Positions 1 through 11,192 of a stretch of 64,000 nucleotides of DNA are shown one piece after another; position 1 is the stretch's first letter; the number at the start of each line of letters is the position of its first letter. This DNA comes from Trichosporon coremiiforme (taxonomy: Eukaryota; Basidiomycota; Tremellomycetes; Trichosporonales; Trichosporonaceae). Location: assembly GCA_039545355.1 (NCBI GenBank), contig BCJJ01000001.1, positions 680,570 through 744,569 on the forward strand, given 5' to 3'. Under the pieces are notes generated by a model. That model had not been told where the DNA came from. It did no database searches and worked only from the letters and a program-made list of their open reading frames with translations. A program made the position numbers and the translations under genes.

Positions 1-283
1 GGTGAGTGGCCGCACAGAATGCCGATCCGATTAGTTACCAGCGGAGGACCGGAATCCGCCTCCACTCTTCGTATTGTCTTCCTCCTTCCCTGTCCTCATT
101 CGCCCTTTCTCGTTCCTCCGGACTGACTGCCATCGTGCGTGTACAGACATGCAGGTAGAGTACATCGTGCAGCGTACAGGATACATGACACCAGACGTAC
201 ACTCCCTCCTATCTCTCTCGACTGATACAATTCTTTTCTTCTGACTCGACTCTCGACATTTTGACGACAGGTGACGGCCAAAC

Positions 284-727
284 TCAGGCCCAGGAGTGCT
301 TCCCCTCATACCCGTCGTGGGTCCTGTAGGGCGAGTACAGGCGGCAGAATGCGCACCTCCAACGGCGCTTCGTCATGTAAAACTGGCAAGGCTCTGGCGT
401 CATGTCAGCAACTCTCACTCGGTGGAACATACGGTTCCTGTTTTCGCCCGTCGTGTCGTGCCCGTCGCAGATCAAGGTTGGCTTGGCGCCCGGGGTCGGT
501 TGGGAAGCGGTCACGGGATCGGTGGGACTCTTCATTGCGACCGGGGCCAGGCGGAGCGCAGGGCGTATAGGGCGGTGAGGTACAGGATGCGCAGGGATGG
601 TGGGGACGGGCTGGGGGTGGTGCGGAGCTGGCGGCTGGTGGTACGGAGCAGGCGCAAGGAGCAGTGGTACAGGCGGCGGGAGCACGGGCTGGAGATGTAT
701 GGCGAAGCTTGTACTTGGAGGAGCCAT
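284..727 (-). CDS. Possible small proline-rich protein with one 39-nt intron (doubtful)
   Basis: I do not recognise this gene. Proposed exons are 433-727 and 284-393, giving about 134 residues. The reasons to consider it real are a TATA-like box about 40 bases upstream of the ATG and a candidate intron (394-432) with a GTATGT donor, a GCTGAC branch sequence and a CAG acceptor, which is this genome's splice style. The first 80 residues are rich in Pro, Ala and His. The short C-terminal part is basic and carries a CxxC pair (RRWRCAFC). The intron length is a multiple of three, so the frame is open either way and does not test the splice. The ATG lies close to the window edge side of an otherwise featureless stretch. 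It could equally be a chance ORF in GC-rich DNA. Confidence 0.3.
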   Translation of the reverse strand: MAPPSTSFAIHLQPVLPPPVPLLLAPAPYHQPPAPHHPQPVPTIPAHPVPHRPIRPALRLAPVAMKSPTDPVTASQPTPGAKPTLICDGHDTTGENRNRMFHRVRVADMTPEPCQFYMTKRRWRCAFCRLYSPYRTHDGYEGKHSWA

Positions 728-1308
728 GTCGCAGGATGTGGATCAGCGAGACCATGGTCGGGCGGCCTTTATATCTGTTGGAGCTGTCTCAGCTGGGACC
801 CAGGTGAGGCGGCGATCCAGTTGCGATCCAGGTGCGACTCAGCTGTGAGTCCGAGATGAGCTCGTGCTTAGTGATGCACACGAGTGCACACAGTGCGCAA
901 GTGTGCACGCCGGTGACACAACGGACGCCCCGTGTTCACGTTCACACACAGTGCTCGACTTAAGATCGGCTCGCACCAGATCGACCTTGGGTCTCGTAGC
1001 TTGCTCGCGCTGCCTGAGCCGTGGACGGACGTAGTTGCGCACAGGCGCACGTAGTGCCACAGATGGCGACGGTGCGACAGATGACACCAAGAGTGCGGTC
1101 TTCCTCGCATTCCACACAGCACACGACTCAGATCTGGGTACGCTTGCGTTGTCGTCAGCACTCTGCCCAGCTCCGTCATAAGCCTCATGTCCGGTGGCCG
1201 AAAGTGCGGTGTCGGACAGCGGTCCCCACCACATTACTTGAACATTTGCATTCTCGGGACATGCTTTGTAAGTTACGACTATTCTACAACATCTCTCACT
1301 TGAGACTT
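728..1308. other. Intergenic, no gene seen
   Basis: Upstream of the small minus-strand ORF and downstream of the FAS1 gene. Short overlapping ORFs on both strands have no domain, intron or start context that would support them. Confidence 0.6.
767..774 (-). promoter_or_regulatory. TATA-like box (ATATAAAG)
   Basis: ATATAAAG on the minus strand, about 40 bases before the ATG at 727. It is the main support for a transcript in that direction. Confidence 0.35.
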
Positions 1309-4300
1309 CTATGTGCTCTCACCCGGGTGGACTCCGTTTCCGTTTCCATTCCCGTTGCTGTTGGCGTGGTGCAGGCCATCCCGCCAGGTCCGGTTGCGCT
1401 GCTCCTGCTCCTCCTCCTCCTCGTCCGTCATCGGGAGCGCGATCTTACCGTCCTTGTTGTTCTTCCACCACCAGCCGGCGGCACCGAGGAGAACAATGAC
1501 GACAAGCCCGATGCCCAGCGTCAGCAGCAGCGGCTGGTAGCGCACGAACCATGACGGGTGGTACGGCTCCAGCACGGCGTCGATCATGAGCACGCCCCCG
1601 CCGAGCGTCATGCCGTTGCGCAGCAGAGGCGTGTCACTGACGGCGTGCTGGCGCCAGAGCCGAGACCGCAGCACTCGCTTGGAGTCGATTTTCGGATCCT
1701 CCGGGTCCTCGTCATCGTCGTCGTCCGAGTTGCGGCGCCAGCGGACCGTCGCCCGTCCGACAAAGCCGATCTCTGCGCCCTTTGAGTTCACACCGCGAGC
1801 GTTATGCACGCCAACAAGGTAGCCCTCAGACTGCGGCTTGTCGTCGTCGTCGTCCTTGTTGTGACTAGTGATGCTGCGGAACGCGAGGCGGCCGTAGTCG
1901 CCCTTGTTCAGCGTCGGGTACAGCATGTCGTCATTCAAGCTGAGCGGGCTACCAGGCCTTGGCAAAGTGCTGCCAAGCTTGCCGGCAAACTGAGAGTCGT
2001 ACTCAGAGGACGATGAAGGGATGATGTGCAGCTTGACAAGGTCCGATAGAGCTTCCTTATCGCTCAGGTAGTGTGTAAGGTTGATGCGTGAGAACGCGCG
2101 ATCGGTGGGAACGAGTACGGTGTAAGCCGGGAGAGCGAGATCATCCCAGCCATCGTCGTCGTCGTCATCACCTCCGTCATCATCATCGCCCTTCCCGCCT
2201 TTGCCGCCCTTATCAATGAGACCGGCACGGATTGCCTCTTCCTTTGACGGCTGCCGACCCTCGAGGATCCAGCCAAATCCGGCCTTGATCAGAAGGTCGA
2301 CCATCGTCCGCTGCTTAGAGCCACGAATCAGCTGCGCGATGGTGATGTTAAGGTCTGAAGGAATGACGATACCGTCGATGACATGGATGATGCCGGTTTC
2401 CGTCAAATGGTCGGCGTCGGTGACGTTGCTGGAAGTCAACTCGGCGTTACTCGGCAGCGACGTTCCGCTGTCATGTCCGGGCCACTTGGAGGGTGAGCGA
2501 ACAGTGAATTGAGTCTTCCTCTTCGAGATGGCCATGGTCTGATTCTCATCCTTCGTCAAGACGAAATCTCCACCCTCCACGGACTTGTACACCGTGTTAC
2601 CGATCTCGAGATCCTGCGTGTAGACAAGCTTCTCGACGGCGTGGTAGTGGAGCACCTTTCTGATCTCGTCCCTCGCTTCGGGTAACAGAAGGTACTGCGT
2701 GACGAGACCGAGATTGCTGAAAGCCTTGTTCGACGGGATGAAGAAAGTGGTTGCGGGGTTCTTGTTGAAAGCCTTCTCCAGCCCAGCCGCGTATACAGCT
2801 GCGATGTACGTCGAGAGCTGGAGGTCACCGACTGCCGTCTGTAGCATGTCGAGTGGCGGGGTCAAGATGGCCGAGACAAAGTAGATGATGCTCTTCCCTG
2901 ACTTCACGGGCGGGCCGAGAGTCAGAGCGCCCCCGAATCGAAGCTCCTCGTTAGGCGCATCCTTGGGTGAACGGCGATGATCGGAGATGGCGACGGGAAG
3001 TCGCTGTGGCTTACCCTTGAGCGCCTTCGTGTACAGCTCCGTCTCCAAGAGCATACCGTCGGAGAGATCACGGGGCTTGAGGCGGCCAGATACAACGTGG
3101 TATTGGAGTAAGGCAGCAAGGGGCGACACATCCGGCGGCAAGTCAGGCTTGCCCTCGTCATCGCCGTTGGGGATGGTGACAAGACTGGGCTGCGCCTGGG
3201 TGAACAGTGCCTCGGCGTCGGTCTGCATCGAGAAGCGGCTGCTGTACCACTGCAAGTAGTCAATCGCGTCGTCGGTGGGTGCAAGAACCGTGTATTCCTT
3301 GTCCTTTCCGACGCCCATGTACTTCTCGCTAAGATTGGCAGACCTCATGAGAGACACGAAACGTGTGGCGTTTCTCGATAACAGCACCTTCTCCACACTG
3401 TTCAGGAGCTCGAAACCCTCGGGGAGAATGAGCTTCGGCAGAATGTGAATGACACCGTTGGCAGTGTAGATGTCGACGATGTCAGCGATGGTGCCGTTGA
3501 CGATCAAGTGACCTTCCTTCTTGTTCTTGACGATCTCGAGCGAGTCGGTCACCGTCGTCACGTTCTTGGGCTTCGCTTTGAACACCGTGCTCCAGCCGAT
3601 CTCCTTGGTCATCATGAGAGTGGGACCAATGGTTCGAGTGACGCCCTCAGCGCCGAATGGACCCTCGAGGTACGTTCGCTCTTGTTCATCGAATGCGGTT
3701 TTGAATGCATCATCGCTGGCAGCGAACAGCGTCACATGGGGCGCAGAGTCCAGGAAGGGCGGGAATGGGTCGGGGAGCGCGTTTCCGAGGAGTCGAGCAA
3801 GATACTGCAGCTTTGGATGGGCCTTGATGGCGTCGGACATGCTGGGCGGGGGCGTCAGAACACCAGTGATACCGATCACGCCGCCGTTCCTGCCCCAGCG
3901 GCCACCGCTTTTGTACTTGTCCTTGTCACCATCCTTGTCCTTGTCGCCGCCATCTTCATCCTTCCCCCCATTGAGATGGTGGTCAGGAGGCTCAGTCGAC
4001 CATCCGCTGCCGTCCCAGACGCCCGTGCCTTCCTCGCCACGCTCGTTCAGGCCAATGAGACCGCGCTCGCCTCCGATCTGAGACCCAGGTCGAGCGACGC
4101 GAAGCCGTTGACCTTGGTGCCCCAGTAAACCGTTGCCATCGCCTGGAACCCAGGGTCCTCCCGGAACGGGAGCCCTGGGCGCTTTCTCTTGAGGGAATAG
4201 CATTGTTTCTTCGACCGTGATGTTCTTGGGAATCGGAACAGGCTCGTCGTCTGACTCGACCTGAAGACTTTTGTTCTTCGGCGCTTTCCCCAGCCACTCC

Positions 4301-4859
4301 TCCTCCATAATCGTGTAGTTCAAAACGTGATAAAGGAGGTGCTGTCGGAGAGCGAAGTGCTGGTTGTCGAGGATCGTTGGCTCGGATGCGATGGGAAGGG
4401 GCTCGGCTTCCTCGAGCCACTCGTCCAATCCAGAGCTACTTAGCCAACCGAGATACCGCTCATCGTCGGCTGAATCGAGCTGATTGCCTTCGTCAGGCTT
4501 GTGTTTCTTCTCCCAATCTCGCCACGCTTGGTCGGTCGGGGCGAAGACAGTGCCGTTCATGTGGCTCAGCACGGGAATGAGCCGCGTGCGCTGCAGGAGT
4601 CGGACGAAAATGCCATGCTGCTTGGAGTTGGAAAGGATCGTCGTGAGAGTCTCGCTCTGAACTGCAAAGTGTCAGCTGCTACCCGTAAGACTCCGCTCAG
4701 CCGCGGACGAAAGAAGCGATGAGATCGAGATGAGGAGCCGTTGGGGCGGGCACAAACACGCGTCGTCAGGTACTTACTTCCGATGTCTGGCGGTTGGGCT
4801 TGCGGCATCACACGCTGAGCGGCTTGGGCCGAAGCCAGCAAAGCCAACCACAAGAGCAT
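1309..4859 (-). CDS. Five-domain fasciclin (FAS1) type I membrane protein, Fsc1-like
   Basis: Exons 4778-4859 and 1309-4661, giving 1144 residues. The short first exon encodes a signal peptide (MLLWLALLASAQAA). The splice (GTAAGT ... GCTGAC ... CAG) restores a FAS1 start (ETLTTILSNSKQHGIF). Five FAS1-like units follow, each recognisable by an FAPTD/FAASD/LAPTD/FIPSN/LVPTD strand and, in most, a YH motif (LLYHVLNYT, LLQYHVVSG, VLHYHAV). A hydrophobic segment at about 1071-1093 and a 51-residue tail with an acidic patch and an NG repeat complete a type I topology. An aspartate-rich insert interrupts the fifth unit. Established: fission yeast Fsc1 has this architecture, lies in the vacuolar membrane and is needed for autophagosome-vacuole fusion. 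Assigning that role here is inference; an adhesion role is the alternative. Confidence 0.85.
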
Positions 4860-5341
4860 AGTGGCTTCAGTGGCCGGCTGTTTCCCAGTACGTTATGAGT
4901 GGGTAATGATATTTGTCAAGGCTCAGTATGGATCGATAAATGATGGATGGTCTGGTGGAGAAACGGAAGTGGAGGCATCACACTCTATTGACGTAACTGT
5001 GCGATAGGGCACGGGGTCAGAGGGCCGACGGTGGCAACACCTTCGGTTGGGTGGCAAATCCGAGTCCGCACCACTGTCACTGATGACATCTGCACCGACA
5101 GGGTTAACATACTAGCGAGCTTCATCTTACACTGTGCATGGCCCAATACTGGATATCAGTGAAGTCGAGACAGATATCAACAAGCGCTGGCGGAACGGTC
5201 GTGTGGGATAGATGAGATAGGCAGCCTTAGATCTAGGAGCCGATTGCGGGATCTGATAGGAGAGTGCACCATTCGCATCAGCTGATCGGAAATCCACGAC
5301 ATGCATAACCTCAACTCTACTGCCGGCGTCTATCTTTTATC
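4860..5341. other. Intergenic between FAS1 gene start and valyl-tRNA synthetase end
   Basis: About 480 bases holding the promoter of the FAS1 gene and the 3' end of the tRNA synthetase gene. ATCTGATAG at about 5253 is one base off the fungal iron GATA consensus ATCWGATAA. I give it little weight. Nothing else stands out. Confidence 0.5.
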
Positions 5342-8300
5342 TTAGAGGAAGGTCTTGAACCGCTCGATACCCAGACGGATGGCCTCGATCTCGCTCTCAA
5401 GCTTCTCGAGCTTCTCGGCGTTCTGTTGCCTGACCTCCTCACGGATGGCAGTCTCGTAGTTGGACTGCTGCGTCAGCTTGACGAGCTTGTCCTTTCCGGT
5501 CTGAGCGATGCCCTGCTTCTTCTCGAGCTTGGCAATCTCCGACGCGGCGTCGACCTTGCCGGCGACGGGGACGTGGACGTTGAGGTCGGCGGTGACAACC
5601 TCGGAAGCACATCCGTTGGGGACCTCGCTGTCCTCCGAGATGAACTTGGCCTGACCGGCACCCTTGGTGAGGGCGACAATGATGGAAGCCTGCGACTCAA
5701 GCATGGCCTTCTGCTCAGGGGCCTTAGCCTGGACAATGACGGTGATCTTGTCCTCGGGGGTCTTGCCGTTGGTAGGCAGGTTGTAGAGACCGACGATGGA
5801 ACGAGCAGCACCGATGACGTCGTTGGTGAGCTCGAAGTCGGCGGCGGCCTGAGGGAAGTCGAAGTCGGCGGTCTCCTCAGGGAAGGAGGCGACCATGATC
5901 GACTTGGTCTCGTCGCCGGCACGGCGCGGGAGACGCTGCCAGAGGTCCTCGGTGACGTAAGGCATGAAGGGGTGGAGGAGACGGAGACCGCCGTCGAGGG
6001 CAGTGTAGAGGGTGTTCTGGCAAGAGATCTTCTCCGGCGAGTCCTCGTTAGCCTCGAAGACGGGCTTAGTAGCCTCGATGAAGACGTCGCAGAAGTCGTT
6101 GAGGAAGAAGCGGTAGGCGTGGTTGGTGGCATCAGCGAAGTCGCGGTTCTCCAGAGACTGGTTTACCAGGGCGGTGGCAGCGTTGAGGCGGTGGATGATC
6201 CACTTCTCGGCAATGCTCTCCTTGCCGGTGGGCTTGGCAGAAGCGTTGGGCTTGAAGTTGCCAGACTTGCGCTTGCCCTCAAGGTCGAAGAGGTCGAGTC
6301 GGAAGAGGACGAACTTGGTGGCGTTCCAGAGCTTGTTGCAGAACTTGCGGTAACCCTCAACACGGCCGATGTCGAGGTTGATGTCACGACCACCAGAAGT
6401 GTAGTTGCAGAGGGTGAAACGGAGAGCGTCAGTTCCACACTGGGGAATACCCTTGGGGAAAAGCTTCTTCTGACCATCCTCGGCCTTCTTGATCTCCTTC
6501 TCGGGAAGGTTACCCTTGCGGAGGTCGGCGTGGAGCTTCTGCAGGTTCTGGCCGGTGATAACATCGAGAGGGTCGATGACGTTTCCGGTAGACTTGGACA
6601 TCTTGCGTCCCCAAGCGTCACGGACCATGGGGTGGCAGTAGACCTCCTTGAAGGGCATCTTGTCGGTGAGCTGGTTGCCCATGAAGGCCATACGCGCGAC
6701 CCAGAAGAACAGAATGTCCCAACCAGTCTCCAGGATGGAGTTGGGGTAGAAGTGCTTCAGGTCGTCGGTCTCCTTCGGCCAGCCAAGGGTGGAGAAGGGC
6801 CAGAGACCAGACGAGAACCAGGTGTCAAGGACGTCCTCATCCTGCTCAAGCGTGAACTTGCGGCCGTTGGCGCGCTTCTCGGCCTCCTTCTGCGCATCCT
6901 CGAGCGAGCGGGCGACAATCCAGTTGTTCTCGTCGGCAGTGTTGGGGGTCTCGCCGTCGAACTTGAGGAGGTAAGCAGGGCAGCGGTGTCCCCACCAGAG
7001 CTGACGGGAGATACACCAGTCCTGCATGTTCTCCATCCAGCGGATCCAGTCGTTGGAGATCTGCTTGGGCTTGATCTCGAGCTCTCCAGCCTCGGTGCGC
7101 TTGAGGACCTCCTCAGCCATCGGCTTGCAGCTGACCCACCACTGGGGCTTCATGATCGACTCGACGATGTCACCAGAGCGAGAGCAGATGGGGAGCTGCA
7201 TCTCGTTGTCCTCCTGGCCAACGTAGAGACCCTTCTCCTTGAGCGCCTCGACGATCTTGTTACGGACGTGGAAGCGCTTCATTCCCTGGAAGGGGGCGGC
7301 GTTCTCGTTGTAGGTACCGTCGTCGTTCATCAGGCTGATGAACTCGAGGTTGTTACGCTGAGCGCACTCGAAGTCGTTGGGGTCGTGGGCAGGGGTGATC
7401 TTGACGGCACCGGTACCGAACTCCATGTCGACGGTGATGGGGTCGGTGACGATAGGGATGCGGCGGCCGTTGAAGGGGTGGATAACGTACTTGCCGTGGA
7501 GGTGCTTGTAGCGCTCGTCGTCGGGGTGGACGGCGACAGCAGTGTCTCCAAGCATGGTCTCGGGACGGGTGGTAGCGACAACGATGAACTCGTCCGAGTT
7601 TTCGATGGGGTACTTGAACGAGGTGATGACACCGAACTCGAAGCGCTCCTTAGGGTCGTAGCCCTTGACGTTCAGGAGAGTGCGGCCGGTGACGTGCTTC
7701 TGGTCGACCTCAAGGTTGGAAAGCGAGGTGTTGAGGTAGCAGCACCAGTTGACGAGACGGTTGGCACGGTAAATGAGACCCTTCTCGTGGAGAGCGACGA
7801 AGGCCTCGCGGACAGCCTCAGAGAGCGACTGAACGTCAGTTTCAGTTCGGTCAATTAGTAACTCACGTCCGACATGGTGAAGGCAACACGGCCCCACTCA
7901 AAAGAGCCACCGAGACGACGCATCTGGTTGGTGATGTTCGCCTGGTACTCCTCCTTCCACTCCCAGACCTTCTCGAGGAACTTCTCACGGCCGTAGTAAT
8001 GCCTTGAGTGGCCCTCGTTCTTGAGGAGACGAGCCTCGACGACAGCCTGGGTAGCGATACCGGCGTGGTCGTAACCGGGAACGAAGAGGGTGGTGTAACC
8101 CTGCATACGCTTCCAACGGATCAGCGAGTCCTGGAGAGCAGTGGTAAGGGCGTGACCGATGTGAAGGTTTCCAGTAACGTTCGGGGGAGGGAAGACCATG
8201 GAGAAAGTTCCCTTGGGCAGAGGGGTGCCATCCTCCTGGAACTTGGGGAGGAAGAAGCCCTCCTTCTCCCACCAGTCGTAGTGAGCGGCCTCGACCTTGA

Positions 8301-8885
8301 TGGGGTCGTAACCTCCGGGAGGAATGTCGCCCGAAAGGTCTGACACATCAGCAAACGCTCGGAGAGACAGCCTGTGAGTACTCACCCTTCTTCTCTCCGG
8401 GGGGAGTAGGGTTGACCCACTCCTCGGCGGGCTGCTCCTCCTTCTTCTCCTTGACCTTCTTCTCCTTCTTGGGGCCAGAGTTCTGGGGAGTAGCAACGGA
8501 CTGCTTAGCAGCAGCCTTGGCGAGCTTCTCGAGACGCTTAGCCTCCTTCTTAGCTGGAGACCTGTCAGCTCTGCAACGTTTGCGGACCCTGTAAAGGGCA
8601 TCAAAGCTCACCTCCCTTCTTCGAGGGCTTCTCTCCCTCGGCAGGGGCAGCAGCATCCTTGGCAGGCGCAGCGGCGGCCGGAGCGGGGGCGGCGGGAGCG
8701 GCCTCGGCAGGCTTGGTAGCCTGCTCGGCGGACATGATGGACGAGGTGCGGATAAGTCTAAGTGGCGATTTGTTCGGGTTCGAGCGATCTGACGGCCTTA
8801 GCTGCACCGACGATTTTGTACAGGACAGGGGGTTGGCAAGTGGCGCGAGCTTTTTTGGAGTCGAAAAGATCAGGCGGCGCAGCAT
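5342..8885 (-). CDS. VAS1: Valyl-tRNA synthetase, probably cytosolic and mitochondrial from two starts
   Basis: Charges tRNA-Val with valine. Exons 8612-8885, 8386-8553, 7867-8339 and 5342-7828. Starting at the ATG at 8735 gives 1083 residues, usual for the family. Class I signatures are present: LHIGH at residues 156-160 of that form and KMSKS at 664-668, in RKMSKSTGNVIDPLD. The N-terminal appendix is rich in Ala, Pro and Lys, as in eukaryotic enzymes, and a coiled C-terminal arm closes the protein. An in-frame upstream ATG at 8885 adds 50 residues that are Arg/Lys/Ser-rich with no Glu and one Asp, typical of a mitochondrial presequence (MLRRLIFSTPKKLAPLANPL). In budding yeast VAS1 makes both forms from alternative starts, and this gene looks organised the same way. 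A long open frame on the opposite strand is a codon-bias shadow. Confidence 0.95.
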
Positions 8886-9234
8886 ATACACCACCAGCTA
8901 GTCGACCGAGATATCAAGCTTCCGCTAAAGCTTGACTGGAGGTATGCAAGGTGTGATTTATAAGTCGAGCTGTAACTTTCGACAGAGATGGCCGAGCGGC
9001 CCGACTCGAAACAAACGAAATGTCTGGTCGGCCTGATACGGATAGCCACGTGGTGGAGAAATGAAGTGGAAATGTCGGAGGTCGCCCGATCACGATGGGC
9101 CCTCAGCCACGACGCGCCTCGAGCGGTGACGCCCTGGCTGGCATGACGGCGCAACGGACGGTTATCAACGACGTCGTCGACAGCATCTCTTCTTTGGAAG
9201 TCGGGAACACATCGCTCAGAGGTCTTGACGCACC
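8886..9234. other. Shared divergent promoter of VAS1 and AP-2 mu
   Basis: About 350 bases between two divergent starts. No TATA box or known operator is obvious. Confidence 0.5.
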
Positions 9235-10973
9235 ATGATTTCGGTAAGGCTCTATTGAGAGACATTGAGCTGACTGCCAGGCGTTCTTCATCTTCAACCA
9301 GAAGGGCGAGGTACGGCTACAACCACACTCCCCAAGTCCATGCTGACCTCAGGTGCTCATCTCCCGTCTATTCCGGGCAGACCTGAAGTGAGTACTACCC
9401 TCCGTTGCATGTTTGGTCTCTGGGATCGAAGTTTACCTGCACACACAACACGCTCGATCGTTCTCAATGCTGACGCAGCAGGCGCTCGATCTCAGATGTC
9501 TTCAGAATCCAGGTCGTGTCGAACCCGGACGTGCGATCGCCTATCATCACGCTTGGATCAACGTCGTTCTTTCATGTCCGCATCAACAACGTCTTCATCG
9601 TGGCTGTGACAAAGTGAGCTTACATCTATCTGCCAAGCTAACAGCACAGATGCAACGCGTCGGCGGCCCTGGTGTTCGAGTTTCTGTATCGCTTCATCTC
9701 CATCTCGCGAAGCTATTTCGGAAAGTTGGACGAGGAGAGCGTCAAGAACAACTTCATCCTGATTTATGAGCTTCTGGACGGTGAGCTTTCTGGAGGTAAT
9801 TTTTAGCTGACGCGGCAGAGATTCTCGACTTTGGTTACCCTCAGAATTCTGAGATCGACACGCTGAAGATGTACATTACGACAGAGGGCGTCAAGTCGGA
9901 AATGGCAGTGGTGCGTTTCCCGGACAGCTAGACCGCGAGCTTTCAGCTGACACATTGCAGCGCGAGGACTCTTCCCGCATCACAATCCAGGCAACTGGCG
10001 CGACGTCCTGGCGCCGCGCGGACGTCAAGTACCGGAAGAACGAGGCGTTCGTGGACGTGATCGAGACGGTGAACCTGCTCATGTCGAAGGACGGGTCGAC
10101 TTTGCGCGCGGACGTGGAGGGGCAGATTCTGATGCGGGCGTACCTGAGCGGCATGCCAGAGTGCAAGTTCGGGCTGAACGACAAGCTCGTGCTGGACAAG
10201 AAGGGCAACGACACGGTGGCCAAGGGCGACAGCGCGGTCGAGCTCGATGACTGCCAGTTCCACCAGTGCGTGCGGCTGGGCAAGTTTGACTCGGACCGGT
10301 CCATCTCGTTCATCCCGCCCGACGGAGAGTTCGAGCTCATGAAGTATCGCTGCACGTCCAACATCTCGCTGCCGTTCAAGCTGCAGACGCACGTCATCGA
10401 GCCGACCAAGACGCGCGTCGAGTACACGATCCACCTCAAGGCTAGCTTCGACTCGAAGCTCCAGGCGAACAACGTCGTCCTCAAGATCCCCACGCCGTTA
10501 TCCACGACCAAGGTCGACTCCAAGGTTGGCATTGGAAAGGCAAAGTACGCCCCCGGCGAGAACGTCATTGTCTGGAAGTAAGTTATCAGACCGTCCGTCG
10601 CTAACCGATACCAGGATCCCCAAGATCCAGGGCCAGCAGGAGTGCACCCTCACGGCTGAGGCGGAGCTCGCACACACGACCACGCGACAGGCCTGGTCGC
10701 GGCCTCCGATCGAGATCGACTTCTCAGGTGAGTTGTAGCTTGCTGTCCTAGCTAACTTCCAGTCGTCATGTACACCGCCTCCGGACTGCTCGTCCGATAC
10801 CTCAAGGTATTCGAGAAATCGGGAGCTGGTGAGTGCTAAGAATTCGAAAGTTAGCTGACATACCAGGGGCCACTAAGTGGGTGCGATACCTGACCAAGGC
10901 GAACGGGTCGTACTTTGTTAGGGTGAGTGCAGCTTCTTTCGCGTTGTGACCAAGCTGACGACTGCAGTTCTGA
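9235..10973 (+). CDS. AP-2 clathrin adaptor complex, mu (medium) subunit
   Basis: Eleven coding exons: 9235-9243, 9281-9310, 9353-9387, 9482-9613, 9650-9780, 9819-9910, 9961-10577, 10615-10727, 10763-10828, 10867-10922 and 10968-10973. The product is 428 residues, close to the 435 of animal AP2M1. The N-terminal longin-like domain reads [20 protein letters not shown] and continues through [20 protein letters not shown], a hallmark of mu2. The C-terminal mu-homology domain starts near residue 180 ([19 protein letters not shown]) and recognises Yxx-phi sorting signals in cargo. The protein acts in clathrin-mediated endocytosis at the plasma membrane. AP-1 mu is less likely because of the N-terminal sequence and the [14 protein letters not shown] end. 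The first coding exon is 9 nt and the last 6 nt including the stop. All introns are about 35-100 nt. Confidence 0.93.
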
Positions 10974-11192
10974 TGATATCACATATGACGATAGAACGAC
11001 AGGACAGGATTCCGTGTATTTATGTATTAGTTTGCTGGCTATGCTGCGATATCGCACCTTGCATCATGCTGAGAGGTCGTTACTGTAGGATCTAACTTAT
11101 CTACTCTCAACTTTCCCTCCCTTTTCTGTGGTTGGTCATGTACAACAACAAGATTATAGATGTTTACGCTACCAAAGGCGACGCTGTAGTAT

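Noticed and set aside
5426..7858. 810-codon open frame on the plus strand opposite valyl-tRNA synthetase
   Set aside because: Leu/Val/Gly/Asp-rich mirror of a highly biased coding strand; no domain, and the minus strand is certainly coding.
9891..10568. 225-codon minus-strand frame opposite AP-2 mu
   Set aside because: Shadow of exon 7 of the adaptor gene.
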